A stretch of 64,000 nucleotides of DNA from Achromobacter aegrifaciens (GCF_902859735.1 NZ_CADIJY010000005.1:372001-436000); one strand, 5' to 3'. Numbered from the stretch's first letter, positions 54,238 through 63,046 are shown. Translations and numbers: made by a program. Notes: generated by a model from the letters alone, not told the origin.

Positions 54238-54310
54238 GGGGCCGCGTGGATCCGGCTCCGCCGGTCCACTGCGGCGCCCCTGGGGGAAGCGCCGAAGGCG
54301 CTCGGGGGGG
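54238..54310 (-). repeat. Intercistronic hairpin repeat, copy C
   Basis: Third copy: GGATCCGGC-TCC-GCCGGTCC, CCCCTGGGGG, AGCGCC-GAA-GGCGCT, then a G run. The last stem differs from copies A and B (AGCGC-GCA-GCGCT) yet keeps pairing. It lies 1 base 3' of the TAXI binding-protein stop codon. Confidence 0.8.
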
Positions 54311-54311
54311 C

Positions 54312-55274
54312 CTACTTCAGCAGCCCGATTTCCTTGTAGAACTTTTCAGCGCCCGGGTGGAACGGAATGCCGGCGCCCTTGACCGCGTTGTCGCGGGTGA
54401 TGAGCTTGCCCTTGGCGTGGCCGTTGTCCAGGGTCTTGCGGGTGGCGTCGCTGTACAGCGCCTTGGTGACGTCGTACACCACCTGCTCCGGCAGCTTGGC
54501 CGAGGTGACCATCTGGGCGTTGACCGAAATCGTCTTCACTTCACCCACGTTCTGGTAGGTGTTGGCGGCAATGGTGTCCGGCGTGAAGAATTCCTGCTTG
54601 GCGCGCAGCGCGTCGATCTCCGGGCCAACCAAGGGCACGATCTCGATGCCGGCGCCGCTGGACGCCAGTTCCGCGATGGCGCCTGCGGGGGCGCCGCCCA
54701 CGAAGAAGAAGGCGTCCAGCCCGCCATCCTTGAGCTTGTCGCCGGCTTGGTTGGGCTTCAGGTATTCGGCCTTGATGTCCTTGTCGGTCATGCCGTAGGC
54801 GCCCAGGATCAGACGCACGTCCACCAGGGTGCCGGAACCCGGCTCATCCATCGACACGCGCTTGCCCTTCAGGTCGGCCACGCTCTTGATGCCTGCGCCC
54901 TTGCGGGCCACCAGGTGGATGCTTTCCGGGTACAGCGTGGCGATCAGGCGCAGGTCTTGCGCCTTGGGCTTGCCTTCGAAGGTGCCGGTGCCGCTATAGG
55001 CCCAGAAAGCGACGTCGGACTGCGTGAAGCCCGCTTCGAAGGAACCGCCCAGAATGCCGTTGATGTTGGCCACCGACCCGTTGGAGGCGACCGCCGTGGC
55101 GACCAGCTTGCCGGGTTGGGACACCGCGTTGGCGATGATGCCGCCGATGGGGTAGTAGGTGCCGGCCGTGCCGCCCGTGCCGATGCGGAAGAATTGTTGC
55201 GCTTGCGCGGTGCCGGCGGCGCCGACTGCGGCGGCCGCGATGGTCAGGGCGGTGATCCAGGTCTTGAGTTTCAT
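54312..55274 (-). CDS. TAXI-family TRAP substrate-binding protein
   Basis: This 320-residue periplasmic protein has a Sec signal (1-25, 'ITALTIAAAAVGAAGTAQAQ'). The family signature 'FRIGTGGTAGTYYPIGGIIANAVS' follows, with 'GSFEAGFTQSDVAFWAY' and 'SMDEPGSGTLVDVRLILGAYG'. TAXI proteins usually bind glutamate or 2-oxo acids, though ligands are poorly known. It is divergent from D-threonine aldolase across a 252-base promoter region. Confidence 0.9.
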   Translation of the reverse strand: MKLKTWITALTIAAAAVGAAGTAQAQQFFRIGTGGTAGTYYPIGGIIANAVSQPGKLVATAVASNGSVANINGILGGSFEAGFTQSDVAFWAYSGTGTFEGKPKAQDLRLIATLYPESIHLVARKGAGIKSVADLKGKRVSMDEPGSGTLVDVRLILGAYGMTDKDIKAEYLKPNQAGDKLKDGGLDAFFFVGGAPAGAIAELASSGAGIEIVPLVGPEIDALRAKQEFFTPDTIAANTYQNVGEVKTISVNAQMVTSAKLPEQVVYDVTKALYSDATRKTLDNGHAKGKLITRDNAVKGAGIPFHPGAEKFYKEIGLLK

Positions 55275-55526
55275 GCGAGCTTCTCCGAATTCTTGCTGAC
55301 GGGTATCAGTAATGTGATTTCTGCCGATGGGCGAATTCCCCCGGCAAAATCTGCCTCCCCTCGGGGGCTTTCTTTATGATGAAATTCTGTCATGCCCGTC
55401 CCCTGTAGCCAATGATTACAGGGCTATGGTTTTCCAGGGGGTCGCATCGCCCAAGGTTATGGGCGGTCCCGCTTTGGTTATGGTGTGCGCTTACATCCCA
55501 GCAGTGCTGATAACGGAGTTTCCAAT

Positions 55527-56666
55527 ATGTCCCAGGAAGTCATACGCGGCATTGCGCTGCCCCCCGCCGCCCAGCCGGGCGATCCCCTCGCCCGCGTCGA
55601 TACCCCCAGCCTGGCGCTGGACCTGACCGCCTTCGAAGCCAACCTGCGCGCCATGCAGGCCTGGGCCGACCGCCACGAAGTCGCCCTGCGGCCGCACGCC
55701 AAGGCCCACAAGTGCCCGCAGATCGCGCTGCGGCAGGTGGCATTGGGCGCGCGCGGCATCTGCTGCCAGAAGGTCAGCGAAGCCCTGCCCTTCGTGGCCG
55801 CCGGCATCCGCGACGTCCACATCAGCAACGAAGTCGTCGGCCCGGCCAAGATGGCGTTGCTGGGCCAGCTGGCGCGCGCGGCCAAGATCAGCGTCTGCGT
55901 CGACAACGCCCAGAACCTGGCGCAGCTGTCCGCCGCCATGGTGCAGGCCGGCGCCCAGATCGACGTGCTGGTGGAAGTGGACGTGGGCCAGGGCCGCTGC
56001 GGCGTGTCCGACGACGCCACCGTCCTGGCGCTGGCGCAGCAGGCGCGCGCGCTGCCAGGCCTGAATTTCGCGGGCCTGCAGGCCTATCACGGGTCGGTGC
56101 AGCACTACCGCACCCGCGAAGAACGCGCCACCGTCTCCCGCCAGGCCGCGCGCATCGCCGCGTCCTACGCGCAGCTGCTCCGTGAAAGCGGCATCGCCTG
56201 CGACACCATCACCGGCGGCGGCACCGGCAGCGCGGAGTTCGACGCCGCCAGCGGCGTCTATACAGAACTGCAGGCCGGCTCCTATGCCTTCATGGACGGC
56301 GACTATGGCGCCAACGAATGGGGTGGCCCGCTCAATTTCCAGAACAGCCTGTTCCTGCTGTCCACCGTGATGAGCACGCCCACGCCCGACCGCGTGGTGC
56401 TGGACGCCGGCCTCAAATCGGCCTCCGCCGAATGCGGCCCGCCCGCCGTCTATGGCGAATCCGGCCTGACCTGCACCGCCATCAACGACGAGCACAGCGT
56501 GGTGCGCGTCGAACCCGGCGCCACGGCGCCCGCGCTGGGCAGCGTGCTGCGCCTGGTGCCCGCGCACGTGGACCCCACCTTCAACCTGCACGACGGCCTG
56601 GTGGTATTCAAGGACGGCGTGGTGCAGGACATCTGGGAAATCTCCGCGCGCGGTTTCTCGCGCTGA
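55527..56666 (+). CDS. D-threonine aldolase (DSD1-type PLP enzyme)
   Basis: This 379-residue fold-type III PLP enzyme cleaves D-threonine and other D-3-hydroxy amino acids to glycine and an aldehyde, using a divalent metal. PLP-Lys is K59 in 'RPHAKAHKCPQ'. The metal pair is H347-x-D349 in 'PAHVDPTF', the numbering I recall for the Achromobacter xylosoxidans enzyme; D-serine dehydratases have H-x-C instead. The PLP-phosphate loop is 'TGGGTGS'. The start MSQEVI fits this numbering exactly. It is divergent from a TAXI-TRAP importer. A 3-hydroxy-D-aspartate aldolase role is an alternative. Confidence 0.9.
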   Translation: MSQEVIRGIALPPAAQPGDPLARVDTPSLALDLTAFEANLRAMQAWADRHEVALRPHAKAHKCPQIALRQVALGARGICCQKVSEALPFVAAGIRDVHISNEVVGPAKMALLGQLARAAKISVCVDNAQNLAQLSAAMVQAGAQIDVLVEVDVGQGRCGVSDDATVLALAQQARALPGLNFAGLQAYHGSVQHYRTREERATVSRQAARIAASYAQLLRESGIACDTITGGGTGSAEFDAASGVYTELQAGSYAFMDGDYGANEWGGPLNFQNSLFLLSTVMSTPTPDRVVLDAGLKSASAECGPPAVYGESGLTCTAINDEHSVVRVEPGATAPALGSVLRLVPAHVDPTFNLHDGLVVFKDGVVQDIWEISARGFSR

Positions 56667-56672
56667 ATCGTG

Positions 56673-58052
56673 ATGCAGCAGCCCGTCTCCTTCGATTGGA
56701 AGATTCCCCTGTCCGACGTGCTGGACACGCTCAGGCAAATCTATTCGACCCGCCACCCGGCGCTTGCATCCGCGCGCCTGGACCTGCTTCGGTCCGTCAT
56801 GAGCGACGACCGGGCCGACGACTTCCTGCCGGCGCTGGGCCAGGAGCTGGAGTCGTTGGGGCTGGCGCTCATCGAGCAGCGCGAAGAGGATGACGCGATT
56901 CGTCTGCTGATCGTGCCGCAGGCCGAGGCAGACAATCTCAAGACGCACATACAGGCGCGGGGTTGGGAGGCCGTTGCACATCGCCAGGAAGGGGCCGCGG
57001 CTGGCGCCCAGGCGGCCCTGCCCAAGCCGGCTTCGGGCCCGCTGTGCGGCGCCGAGGACTATCTGGACATTCCCTACGCCGTAGCGGTGGCTCCGGGATG
57101 GGCCTGCGCCGCAATGGAGGACTGGGAAGGCCCGATGCTCACCGACCTGCGTGCATGGCCGGCATTGCGCGCGATTGACGGCAAGTTTCCGGCGCGGCGC
57201 GGGCTGCTCGCCTCCTGCGTAAGCCTCAGCGGGGTACATGCCTGGATCGAACAGGGTCCGGACGGACTGTCCAGCACGCCTTATGCGCGTCTGCTGCATT
57301 CCGGCCAGGTCGAGCTGCCTTCTTCAAACCGGCCCGGCATGCCCCTGCCGCCGCGCGCCGCGCAAGTGCAACGCCGGACGCCGGAATTCAGCCTGGGGTT
57401 TGCGGGCGATGATCTGCTGCTGGTGGACCGTGGCATGGTTTTTCTTTATCCCGCCTACGGACGCCAGGAAGGGGACTGCGCCGCGGAGCCGACGCTGCTG
57501 CACACGGCGCCCGCGCAACGCCGTCCCGTCAGTGACAGGTCCGCCGTCATTCTTACGCCCGACGGCCGTACCTGCGTGCTGTGCCGCGGCCAACTGCTGG
57601 AGTTTCGCGAAGGGCGGCTGCATCCCTTGCCGCTCTCTTATGCCGTGCCATTGTCGGGCGACATCTCGCATCCCGTGGCCTTGGGCGACAGTGCCATTGC
57701 GTGGCTGGAGGACGACATGCTTTGCCATGCAGGCCTGGATGCCGGCGCCGTTCATCAACACGAAGTGGGGCATCTGCCTGCCGGCGGCATGACGCTGCAA
57801 GCGCTGCAGGGCGGCTGGCTGTTGCTGGGCCACTGGCATGCGCCGCATCGAAGCATGGACCTGGGCCAGCTCTGGCATCCGGCGTCGGGCCAGTTGCTTC
57901 GAATCCGCCATGGTGCGCTGGACCTGGATGGCGGGATACAACAGTGGGTCGGCCTGCCAGGCGGCGAGGTCGTGGCGGGCGGTCAGACGCGCTACGCGCG
58001 GCTAGGCCGTTTCGACGCCCTGCTGGGCCGCCTGGACGCAAAAGCGCCATAG
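56673..58052 (+). CDS. Unrecognised 459-residue protein
   Basis: I do not recognise this gene. It begins 6 bases after the aldolase stop, probably co-transcribed; a GTG at 56670 is an alternative start. No signal peptide or membrane segment is visible. Residues 1-95 look mixed alpha/beta ('LDLLRSVMSDDRADDFLPALGQELESLGLAL'). After a short Ala/Pro linker (about 105-125) the rest is beta-rich, with repeated strand-turn units rich in G, W and H ('LLVDRGMVFLYPAYG', 'WLLLGHWHAPHR'). This could be a propeller-like fold. Codon usage is native-looking but less biased than the aldolase. Function is unknown. Confidence 0.65.
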   Translation: MQQPVSFDWKIPLSDVLDTLRQIYSTRHPALASARLDLLRSVMSDDRADDFLPALGQELESLGLALIEQREEDDAIRLLIVPQAEADNLKTHIQARGWEAVAHRQEGAAAGAQAALPKPASGPLCGAEDYLDIPYAVAVAPGWACAAMEDWEGPMLTDLRAWPALRAIDGKFPARRGLLASCVSLSGVHAWIEQGPDGLSSTPYARLLHSGQVELPSSNRPGMPLPPRAAQVQRRTPEFSLGFAGDDLLLVDRGMVFLYPAYGRQEGDCAAEPTLLHTAPAQRRPVSDRSAVILTPDGRTCVLCRGQLLEFREGRLHPLPLSYAVPLSGDISHPVALGDSAIAWLEDDMLCHAGLDAGAVHQHEVGHLPAGGMTLQALQGGWLLLGHWHAPHRSMDLGQLWHPASGQLLRIRHGALDLDGGIQQWVGLPGGEVVAGGQTRYARLGRFDALLGRLDAKAP

Positions 58053-58070
58053 GACGCAACGCGTAAGCGC

Positions 58071-58102
58071 AAAAAGGCCGGCGCGCCTTCAGCGCGCCAG
58101 CC
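58071..58102 (-). terminator. Rho-independent terminator of the entericidin-like gene
   Basis: On the minus strand a GC stem (GGCTGGCGCGC / GCGCGCCGGCC) is followed by TTTTTGCG. It lies 27 bases beyond the entericidin stop codon. Confidence 0.75.
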
Positions 58103-58128
58103 GTCCAGGCAGGCTACCGGTTCAGGAC

Positions 58129-58257
58129 TTACTGGGCTTTCTGCTGGATCTTCTCCCCGCCACGTTCGATGTCCTTGCCGGCGCCTTCCATCGTGTTGCA
58201 ACCGGCCGTGATGGCGGTGATTGCCAGCAGCAGCGCAAGCCAGATTCGATGCGTCAT
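58129..58257 (-). CDS. Entericidin-like small lipoprotein
   Basis: This 42-residue peptide was read directly from the minus strand: a basic start (MTHRIW), a hydrophobic stretch LALLLAITAIT, then the lipobox-like TAGC with Cys20 as the lipidation site. A short charged tail NTMEGAGKDIERGGEKIQQK follows. This is the EcnA/EcnB layout, known as envelope lipoproteins with a bacteriolysis-related toxin/antidote pair. AAAGGAG precedes the ATG at ideal distance. Only one member is present, so no partner antidote is seen here. CsbD lies upstream on the same strand. Confidence 0.82.
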   Translation of the reverse strand: MTHRIWLALLLAITAITAGCNTMEGAGKDIERGGEKIQQKAQ

Positions 58258-58313
58258 TTTTTTCTCCTTTCGGCGTTCATGGGCGTAGCGGGTCATGCCG
58301 ACAGGCAGCCGCG

Positions 58314-58499
58314 CTATTTCTTGTTCAGCAAGTCTCGTGCCTGATCCTTGGCTTCGCCCACGTTGCGCTGCACCTTGCCCACGGTTTTCTCCGCTTTCCC
58401 TTCGGCTTCGGTCTCGCGGTTGCCGGTCAGCTTGCCTGCCGTTTCCTTGATCGAGCCTTTGACTTCCTTGGCTGCGCCCTTGATGCGGTCGTTATCCAT
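58314..58499 (-). CDS. CsbD-family stress protein
   Basis: This 61-residue, highly charged, probably unstructured protein has the CsbD signature 'DRIKGAAKEVKGSIKETAGKLTG' and repeats of 'GKxxKxxG'. CsbD-like proteins are general-stress proteins of unknown mechanism. AGGAG precedes the ATG. The in-frame extension upstream is not used. It sits between an entericidin-like gene and a PAS-LuxR regulator on the same strand. Confidence 0.9.
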   Translation of the reverse strand: MDNDRIKGAAKEVKGSIKETAGKLTGNRETEAEGKAEKTVGKVQRNVGEAKDQARDLLNKK

Positions 58500-58578
58500 G
58501 TTGTCGCTCCTAATTCCAGGTTGCGTGAAACCGCGCTGGAGAGGCCTGTGAAGCCTGGCTCCGGCTGCGGACGAACCC

Positions 58579-58607
58579 ACTATAGGAAGCGCATGGCACG
58601 CGCGTAA
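58579..58607 (-). promoter_or_regulatory. Candidate promoter of csbD
   Basis: The minus strand shows TATAGT (58579-58584) as -10, with TTACGC 17 bases upstream as a weak -35. It is well placed for a transcript covering CsbD and entericidin. Confidence 0.35.
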
Positions 58608-58639
58608 GAAGCGCGCGCATCAGATCGACTGGTACTTTT

Positions 58640-60181
58640 CTACCGAATCTTGTGGACCCGTTTTTGAGCCTGCTTGTCAGGCGCTTTCTGCGCCTGCTTG
58701 CGCGCCGGCTTTTCATATCCCACGATGCCGCGTTGCCGCGCCCAGATGATGGCGGCGCTGCGCCGGTGCACGTCCAGCTTGCTGTATAGCGCCGCCACAT
58801 GATTGCGCACCGTGTTGCGCGACAAGTGCAGGCTGGCCGCGATCTCCGGATCCGTGTGGCCCTGGCACATCAGGCCCAGGATCTCGCGTTCGCGCGGCGT
58901 CAGGTCGGCCAGTTCGCCTTGCCCCTGCGGCGCGCCCTGGGGCGTGCGGATCTGCGCCAGTTTCTCGATGACGGTGCGGCTGAACCACGAGGTGTCCTGC
59001 ATCACCGTCTCGATCGCCTCCATCAGTTCCACCTCGTTGCGCTTGCGTTCGGTGATGTCCTGGATCGCGGCCAGCACGCAGGGCTGGTCCTGGATCGACA
59101 CCGGCGCGGCCGACACCAGGCAGTCCAGCAGTGCGCCGTCGCGCGTGCGCAACGCCATTTCCTGGCTGCGCACGCTGGCGCCCTGCTCAAGCGAGGCCAT
59201 GGCGCGGTCATAGGCCTGCGGGTCCGTCCATAGTTGCGCCAGCGCATCCTCGTCGCGCGCCAAAGTCTTGGCATCGTAGCCGGTGGTCGCAACGAAGGCA
59301 TCGTTGACCTCCAGCAGCTTGCCTTCCGTGGTGCTCAGCGTCATGGGCACGGGCGCCAGACGGAACGCCGTGGCGAAGCGTTGTTCGCTATCGCGCAGCG
59401 CCGTCTCGGCCTTGCGGCGCGGCTCCAGGTCGTTGAAGGTGAATAGCATGCAGGGCTGCTCCGCGACTTCGATGGGCTGGCCCGCCACGATCACCAGCTT
59501 GCTGCCGCCGCCCTGCACCGCGATGATGGTTTCCGTCTGCGGAATCGTCGTCCCTTCCGCCAGCCGGTGCAGCGCATCCTCGCGTTGCGGCGTATCGCCC
59601 AGCACGTCCAGCTGGCGCAGCGTCTTGCCCAGCACCTGTTCGCGCGTGTAGCCCGTCATCGCCAGAAAACCGTCATTGACCTTGATGTGCCGCAGATCCG
59701 CCAGCGAGCAGATCACGGCCGGCGCGGGGTTGGCGTTGAAGGTGCGTTCGAAACGCTCTTCCGCGCTATAGCGTTCGGTCACGTCCAGCAGCACCAGCAC
59801 CATGCCTTCGGCAGCGCCCTGCGCATCGCGCAGCTCCAGATTTCGTACCTGATGCATGCGGCTGAAGTCCGGATCGCGGCGGCTGGTCACTTCCACCACC
59901 ACGTCCTTGTAGGTCTCGCCCGCCAGCGCGCGGTCCAGCGGATACTGCGCCGCGCGCAGCGCGCGGTGATTGCGGTAGCGCAGCACAAACGCCTTGCGGT
60001 AGCCGGCGGCGGTGCCGCCCAGCGCGGCCAGATCCGTCACGCCATGCATGGCCAACGCAGTGTCGTTGGCCCAGACGATGCGCCGGTCCTGGTCCAGCAG
60101 GATGATGCCTTCGATCAGGCCGTCGATGATTTCCAGCAGATGGCGGCGCTCCGTAGTGAACGCCGTGGCAGTCTTCTTCAT
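58640..60181 (-). CDS. PAS-domain LuxR-type regulator
   Basis: This 513-residue cytoplasmic sensor-regulator has three PAS domains: about 12-125 ('ILLDQDRRIVWANDTALAMHG'), about 145-260 and about 275-385. A LuxR helix-turn-helix follows at about 425-490 ('LTPREREILGLMCQGHTDPEIAASLHLSRNTVRNHVAALYSKL'). The C-terminus is a Lys/Gln-rich tail (KQAQK repeats). No histidine-kinase or receiver domain is present, so ligand or redox input to DNA binding is direct. It is divergent from the Pro-rich gene and upstream of csbD and entericidin, which it may control. Confidence 0.88.
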   Translation of the reverse strand: MKKTATAFTTERRHLLEIIDGLIEGIILLDQDRRIVWANDTALAMHGVTDLAALGGTAAGYRKAFVLRYRNHRALRAAQYPLDRALAGETYKDVVVEVTSRRDPDFSRMHQVRNLELRDAQGAAEGMVLVLLDVTERYSAEERFERTFNANPAPAVICSLADLRHIKVNDGFLAMTGYTREQVLGKTLRQLDVLGDTPQREDALHRLAEGTTIPQTETIIAVQGGGSKLVIVAGQPIEVAEQPCMLFTFNDLEPRRKAETALRDSEQRFATAFRLAPVPMTLSTTEGKLLEVNDAFVATTGYDAKTLARDEDALAQLWTDPQAYDRAMASLEQGASVRSQEMALRTRDGALLDCLVSAAPVSIQDQPCVLAAIQDITERKRNEVELMEAIETVMQDTSWFSRTVIEKLAQIRTPQGAPQGQGELADLTPREREILGLMCQGHTDPEIAASLHLSRNTVRNHVAALYSKLDVHRRSAAIIWARQRGIVGYEKPARKQAQKAPDKQAQKRVHKIR

Positions 60182-60335
60182 TCCGGCTCCTGGTTGAGCA
60201 AGAGATAAGAAGAAAGTACTAGATAAAGTCGTCCTGCGTGATCTGGGCGAGCGCGAACCTGGCTTCTATCGTGGACTTGCACGATACGCGTGCCGCTGCG
60301 CGTGAGCGCTACACGTGAATCTTCAGGAGACATCC

Positions 60336-60587
60336 ATGAACACGAACCAGAAGCCCGGTGATCCCGCCAACCAGACCGGCATCGATCCGTCCCAGCGTCC
60401 CGGACAGGAGCCGGGCGGTGCGCCCGAAAAGCAGGCTCCCGGCCGGGTACCGGGCCAGCCCGGCCCCGATGATACTGATCCGGGCCGCATGCCGCCGGAA
60501 GTGCCCGGCAACCCCGGACAGCCCGCAGAAAAGCCCAGGCAGCCTGGCGAGCCCGGACGGCCGGGCCAGCCGGGTGATCCGGCCTAA
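60336..60587 (+). CDS. Pro/Gly-rich low-complexity protein
   Basis: This 83-residue hydrophilic protein is made almost entirely of P, G, Q, E, D and R in PG/PGQP-like repeats ('PGRVPGQPGPDD', 'RQPGEPGRPGQPGDP'), collagen-like in style and lacking hydrophobic residues, signal peptide or Cys. AGGAGA precedes the ATG at 60336. It is divergent from the PAS-LuxR regulator and followed by a terminator. The function is unknown; a disordered stress or surface-related protein is possible. Coding status is likely given the ribosome-binding site and terminator. Confidence 0.6.
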   Translation: MNTNQKPGDPANQTGIDPSQRPGQEPGGAPEKQAPGRVPGQPGPDDTDPGRMPPEVPGNPGQPAEKPRQPGEPGRPGQPGDPA

Positions 60588-60618
60588 GCCGCCATAGCTT
60601 TACCTCAGCCCTTCATGC

Positions 60619-60646
60619 AAACCGCCCCGGCGATGCGGGGCGGTTT
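60619..60646. terminator. Terminator hairpin between convergent genes
   Basis: AAACCGCCCC / GGGGCGGTTT forms a 10-bp stem with an 8-base loop between the Pro-rich gene and the convergent Bug gene. Short T/A ends on both sides allow bidirectional use. Confidence 0.7.
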
Positions 60647-60674
60647 GCTGGGAGCATGACGTCTTGCGCGTCCG

Positions 60675-61640
60675 TCAGTCGACCTGAGCGCCCGACTGCT
60701 TCACCGCCTCGCCCCACTTCTTCACTTCGCCGGCAATGAAAGTGCCGGTCGCATCAGGCGTCAGCGGCATCGGCTCTGCGCCGCGGTCGCGGAAGAACTT
60801 CTGCATGTCCGGCGAATTCAGCACCTGGCCGATCTGCTTGCTCAGATAACCCGTCACCTCTGCCGGCGTATCGCGCGGCGCCAACACCGCCGCCCAGCCG
60901 ATCGCCTCGAAACCCGGATACCCCGATTCCGCCACGGTCGGCACGTCCGGCAGCTGCGGCAGCCGCTTGGCCGTCGTCACCGCCAGCGCCACCGCCTTCT
61001 TGCTCTGCACATGTGGCAGGCCGGCAGTCACCGAGTCCACCATCAACGGCACCTGATGCCCCAGGAAATCCGCCTGCGCCGGGCCGCTGCCCTTGTACGG
61101 AATGTGGCGGATGTCGATGTTCGCCGCCGCCTTGAACATCTCGGCCGACAAATGCTGCGTGCCGCCGATACCCGCGCTGGCATAGGCCAGCTCGCCCGGA
61201 TTGGCGCGCGCCTGCGTCACCAACTGCTTGAGCGAGGTAATGCCCGAAGCCGGCGTCGCCAGGAACATCAGCGGCACCGAGAAAACCCCCGACACCGGCG
61301 CGAAATCCTTGGTCAGGCTGTAATTGATGGTCTTGTACAGCGTCTGGTTAACTGCCGCGGCAGAGCCCGCGATCACCAGCGTATAGCCGTCCGGCGTCGC
61401 GCGCGCCGCCTGCTCCATCCCGATATTGCTGCCCGCGCCCGCGCGGTTCTCCACCACGATGGGCTGCTTCACGGCTGCGCCCAGCTTTTCGGCCAGCGCG
61501 CGCGCAAAGATGTCGGTCGCCTGTCCGGGCGGGAACGGCACGATCAGGCGGATGGGGCGCTCGGGATAATCGGCATGCGCGGTCGCCGTGGCCGCCGCCA
61601 GCGCCAGGCCGGCGGCAAGACTGGAAAGAATACGTTTCAT
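60675..61640 (-). CDS. Bug-family (TctC) substrate-binding protein
   Basis: This 321-residue periplasmic protein has a Sec signal (1-23) and the Bug signature '[30 protein letters not shown]', '[13 protein letters not shown]' and 'YGELAYAS'-like segments. Bug proteins are hugely expanded in Bordetella and Achromobacter and bind carboxylates; most are orphans lacking TctAB membrane partners, as here. It stands alone between convergent and divergent neighbours. Confidence 0.92.
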   Translation of the reverse strand: MKRILSSLAAGLALAAATATAHADYPERPIRLIVPFPPGQATDIFARALAEKLGAAVKQPIVVENRAGAGSNIGMEQAARATPDGYTLVIAGSAAAVNQTLYKTINYSLTKDFAPVSGVFSVPLMFLATPASGITSLKQLVTQARANPGELAYASAGIGGTQHLSAEMFKAAANIDIRHIPYKGSGPAQADFLGHQVPLMVDSVTAGLPHVQSKKAVALAVTTAKRLPQLPDVPTVAESGYPGFEAIGWAAVLAPRDTPAEVTGYLSKQIGQVLNSPDMQKFFRDRGAEPMPLTPDATGTFIAGEVKKWGEAVKQSGAQVD

Positions 61641-61852
61641 GATTGGTCAGTAAAAAGCGACAAAGGGCTGCGCGCGGGGGCGCGCCTGTTGCATAAAATA
61701 GAGCGCCCGCGTTGTCTGCCCTTTTGAGGCGGCCCGGGGCGGATCGGCTGGGGGTACGTCACAATAGCATCCCCCCGTCGGTGCTAAATTCGCCTATTGG
61801 CATCGTCCAATTACTTTCTCACCCCCTGTTCTCTCATTCCGCAGGAACCGCC

Positions 61853-63046
61853 ATGGAATTCAGCCAGTTCAAGACCAACGCCCTCATGGAGATCACCTCC
61901 CGCCCGGACCTCGTGTTCGTGCGCGGCCAGGGATCCTGGCTGGAGGATCACGCGGGCAAGCGATACCTGGACTTCGTCCAGGGCTGGGCCGTCAACACCC
62001 TGGGCCACAGCGCCCCGGAAATGCAGAAAGCCCTGCTTGACCAGTCCAAGCTGCTGATGAACCCCTCGCCGGCGTTCTACAACCTGCCCTCCATCGAACT
62101 GGCCGAGCGCCTCACCGGCGCCTCGGTCTTCGACCGCGTCTTCTTCGCCAACAGCGGCGGCGAAGCCAACGAAGGCGCCATCAAGCTGGCGCGCAAATGG
62201 GGCCAGGTGAACAAGAACGGCGCCTACAAGATCATCACCATGAACCACGGCTTCCACGGCCGCACGCTGGCCACCATGTCCGCGTCCGGCAAGCCGGGCT
62301 GGGACAAGATGTTCGCCCCGCAGGTCGAAGGCTTCCCCAAGGCCGAAATCAACGACCTGGAATCCGTGCGCAAGCTGATCGACGACCAAACCGTCGCCAT
62401 CATGCTCGAACCCGTCCAAGGCGAAGCCGGCGTCATCCCGGCCACCAAGGAATTCATGCAAGGCCTGCGCAAGCTGGCCGACGAGCACAAGCTCTTGTTC
62501 ATCGTTGATGAAGTGCAGACGGGCATGGGGCGTACGGGCACCATGTTCGCTTACCAGCAATCGGATGTCGTGCCGGACATCATGACGCTGGCCAAGGGTA
62601 TTGGCGGCGGCGTGCCGCTGGCTGCATTGCTGGCTCGTCAGGAAGTGTGCGTGTTCTCGCATGGTGACCAGGGTGGTACGTACAACGGCAATCCGTTGAT
62701 GGCTGCTGTTGGCGTCGCTGTGTTTGATGCTCTGGCTGCGCCGGGGTTCATGGAATCGGTCAATGCTCGCGCTAAGCAGCTGTCCGAAGGCCTGCTGGCT
62801 CTGTCGGCCAAGTGGGGCATGAAGGGTGAGCGTGGCATGGGTCTGCTGCGTGCGTTGGTGATGGATCGTGATGATGGTCCTGCCATCGTTGAAGCTGCGC
62901 GGAATCTGGCGCCTAACGGCTTGCTGCTGAATGCGCCGCGCGGAAACCTGCTGCGCTTCATGCCGGCCTTGAATGTGACGGCTGAGGAAATCGATACGAT
63001 GCTGGCGCAGTTGGATGGCTTGATTGCGCAGGTGCGCAAGGCGTAA
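61853..63046 (+). CDS. argD: Acetylornithine/class-III aminotransferase
   Basis: This 397-residue PLP aminotransferase contains 'HSAPEMQKALLDQS', 'FFANSGGEANEGAIKLARKW', 'NHGFHGRTLATMSASG', 'FIVDEVQTGMGRTG' and the PLP-Lys in 'TLAKGIGGGVP' (K248). It converts N-acetylornithine and 2-oxoglutarate in arginine synthesis, or a related omega-amino acid. The start MEFSQF fits the family. From about 62500 the third codon positions change from nearly all C/G to about one third T, while the protein stays intact. A terminator follows. Confidence 0.85.
   Translation: MEFSQFKTNALMEITSRPDLVFVRGQGSWLEDHAGKRYLDFVQGWAVNTLGHSAPEMQKALLDQSKLLMNPSPAFYNLPSIELAERLTGASVFDRVFFANSGGEANEGAIKLARKWGQVNKNGAYKIITMNHGFHGRTLATMSASGKPGWDKMFAPQVEGFPKAEINDLESVRKLIDDQTVAIMLEPVQGEAGVIPATKEFMQGLRKLADEHKLLFIVDEVQTGMGRTGTMFAYQQSDVVPDIMTLAKGIGGGVPLAALLARQEVCVFSHGDQGGTYNGNPLMAAVGVAVFDALAAPGFMESVNARAKQLSEGLLALSAKWGMKGERGMGLLRALVMDRDDGPAIVEAARNLAPNGLLLNAPRGNLLRFMPALNVTAEEIDTMLAQLDGLIAQVRKA

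Noticed and set aside
55491-57299. Minus-strand open frame of about 600 codons opposite D-threonine aldolase and the unknown gene
   Set aside because: The + strand genes have family motifs or a coherent start; this frame has none.
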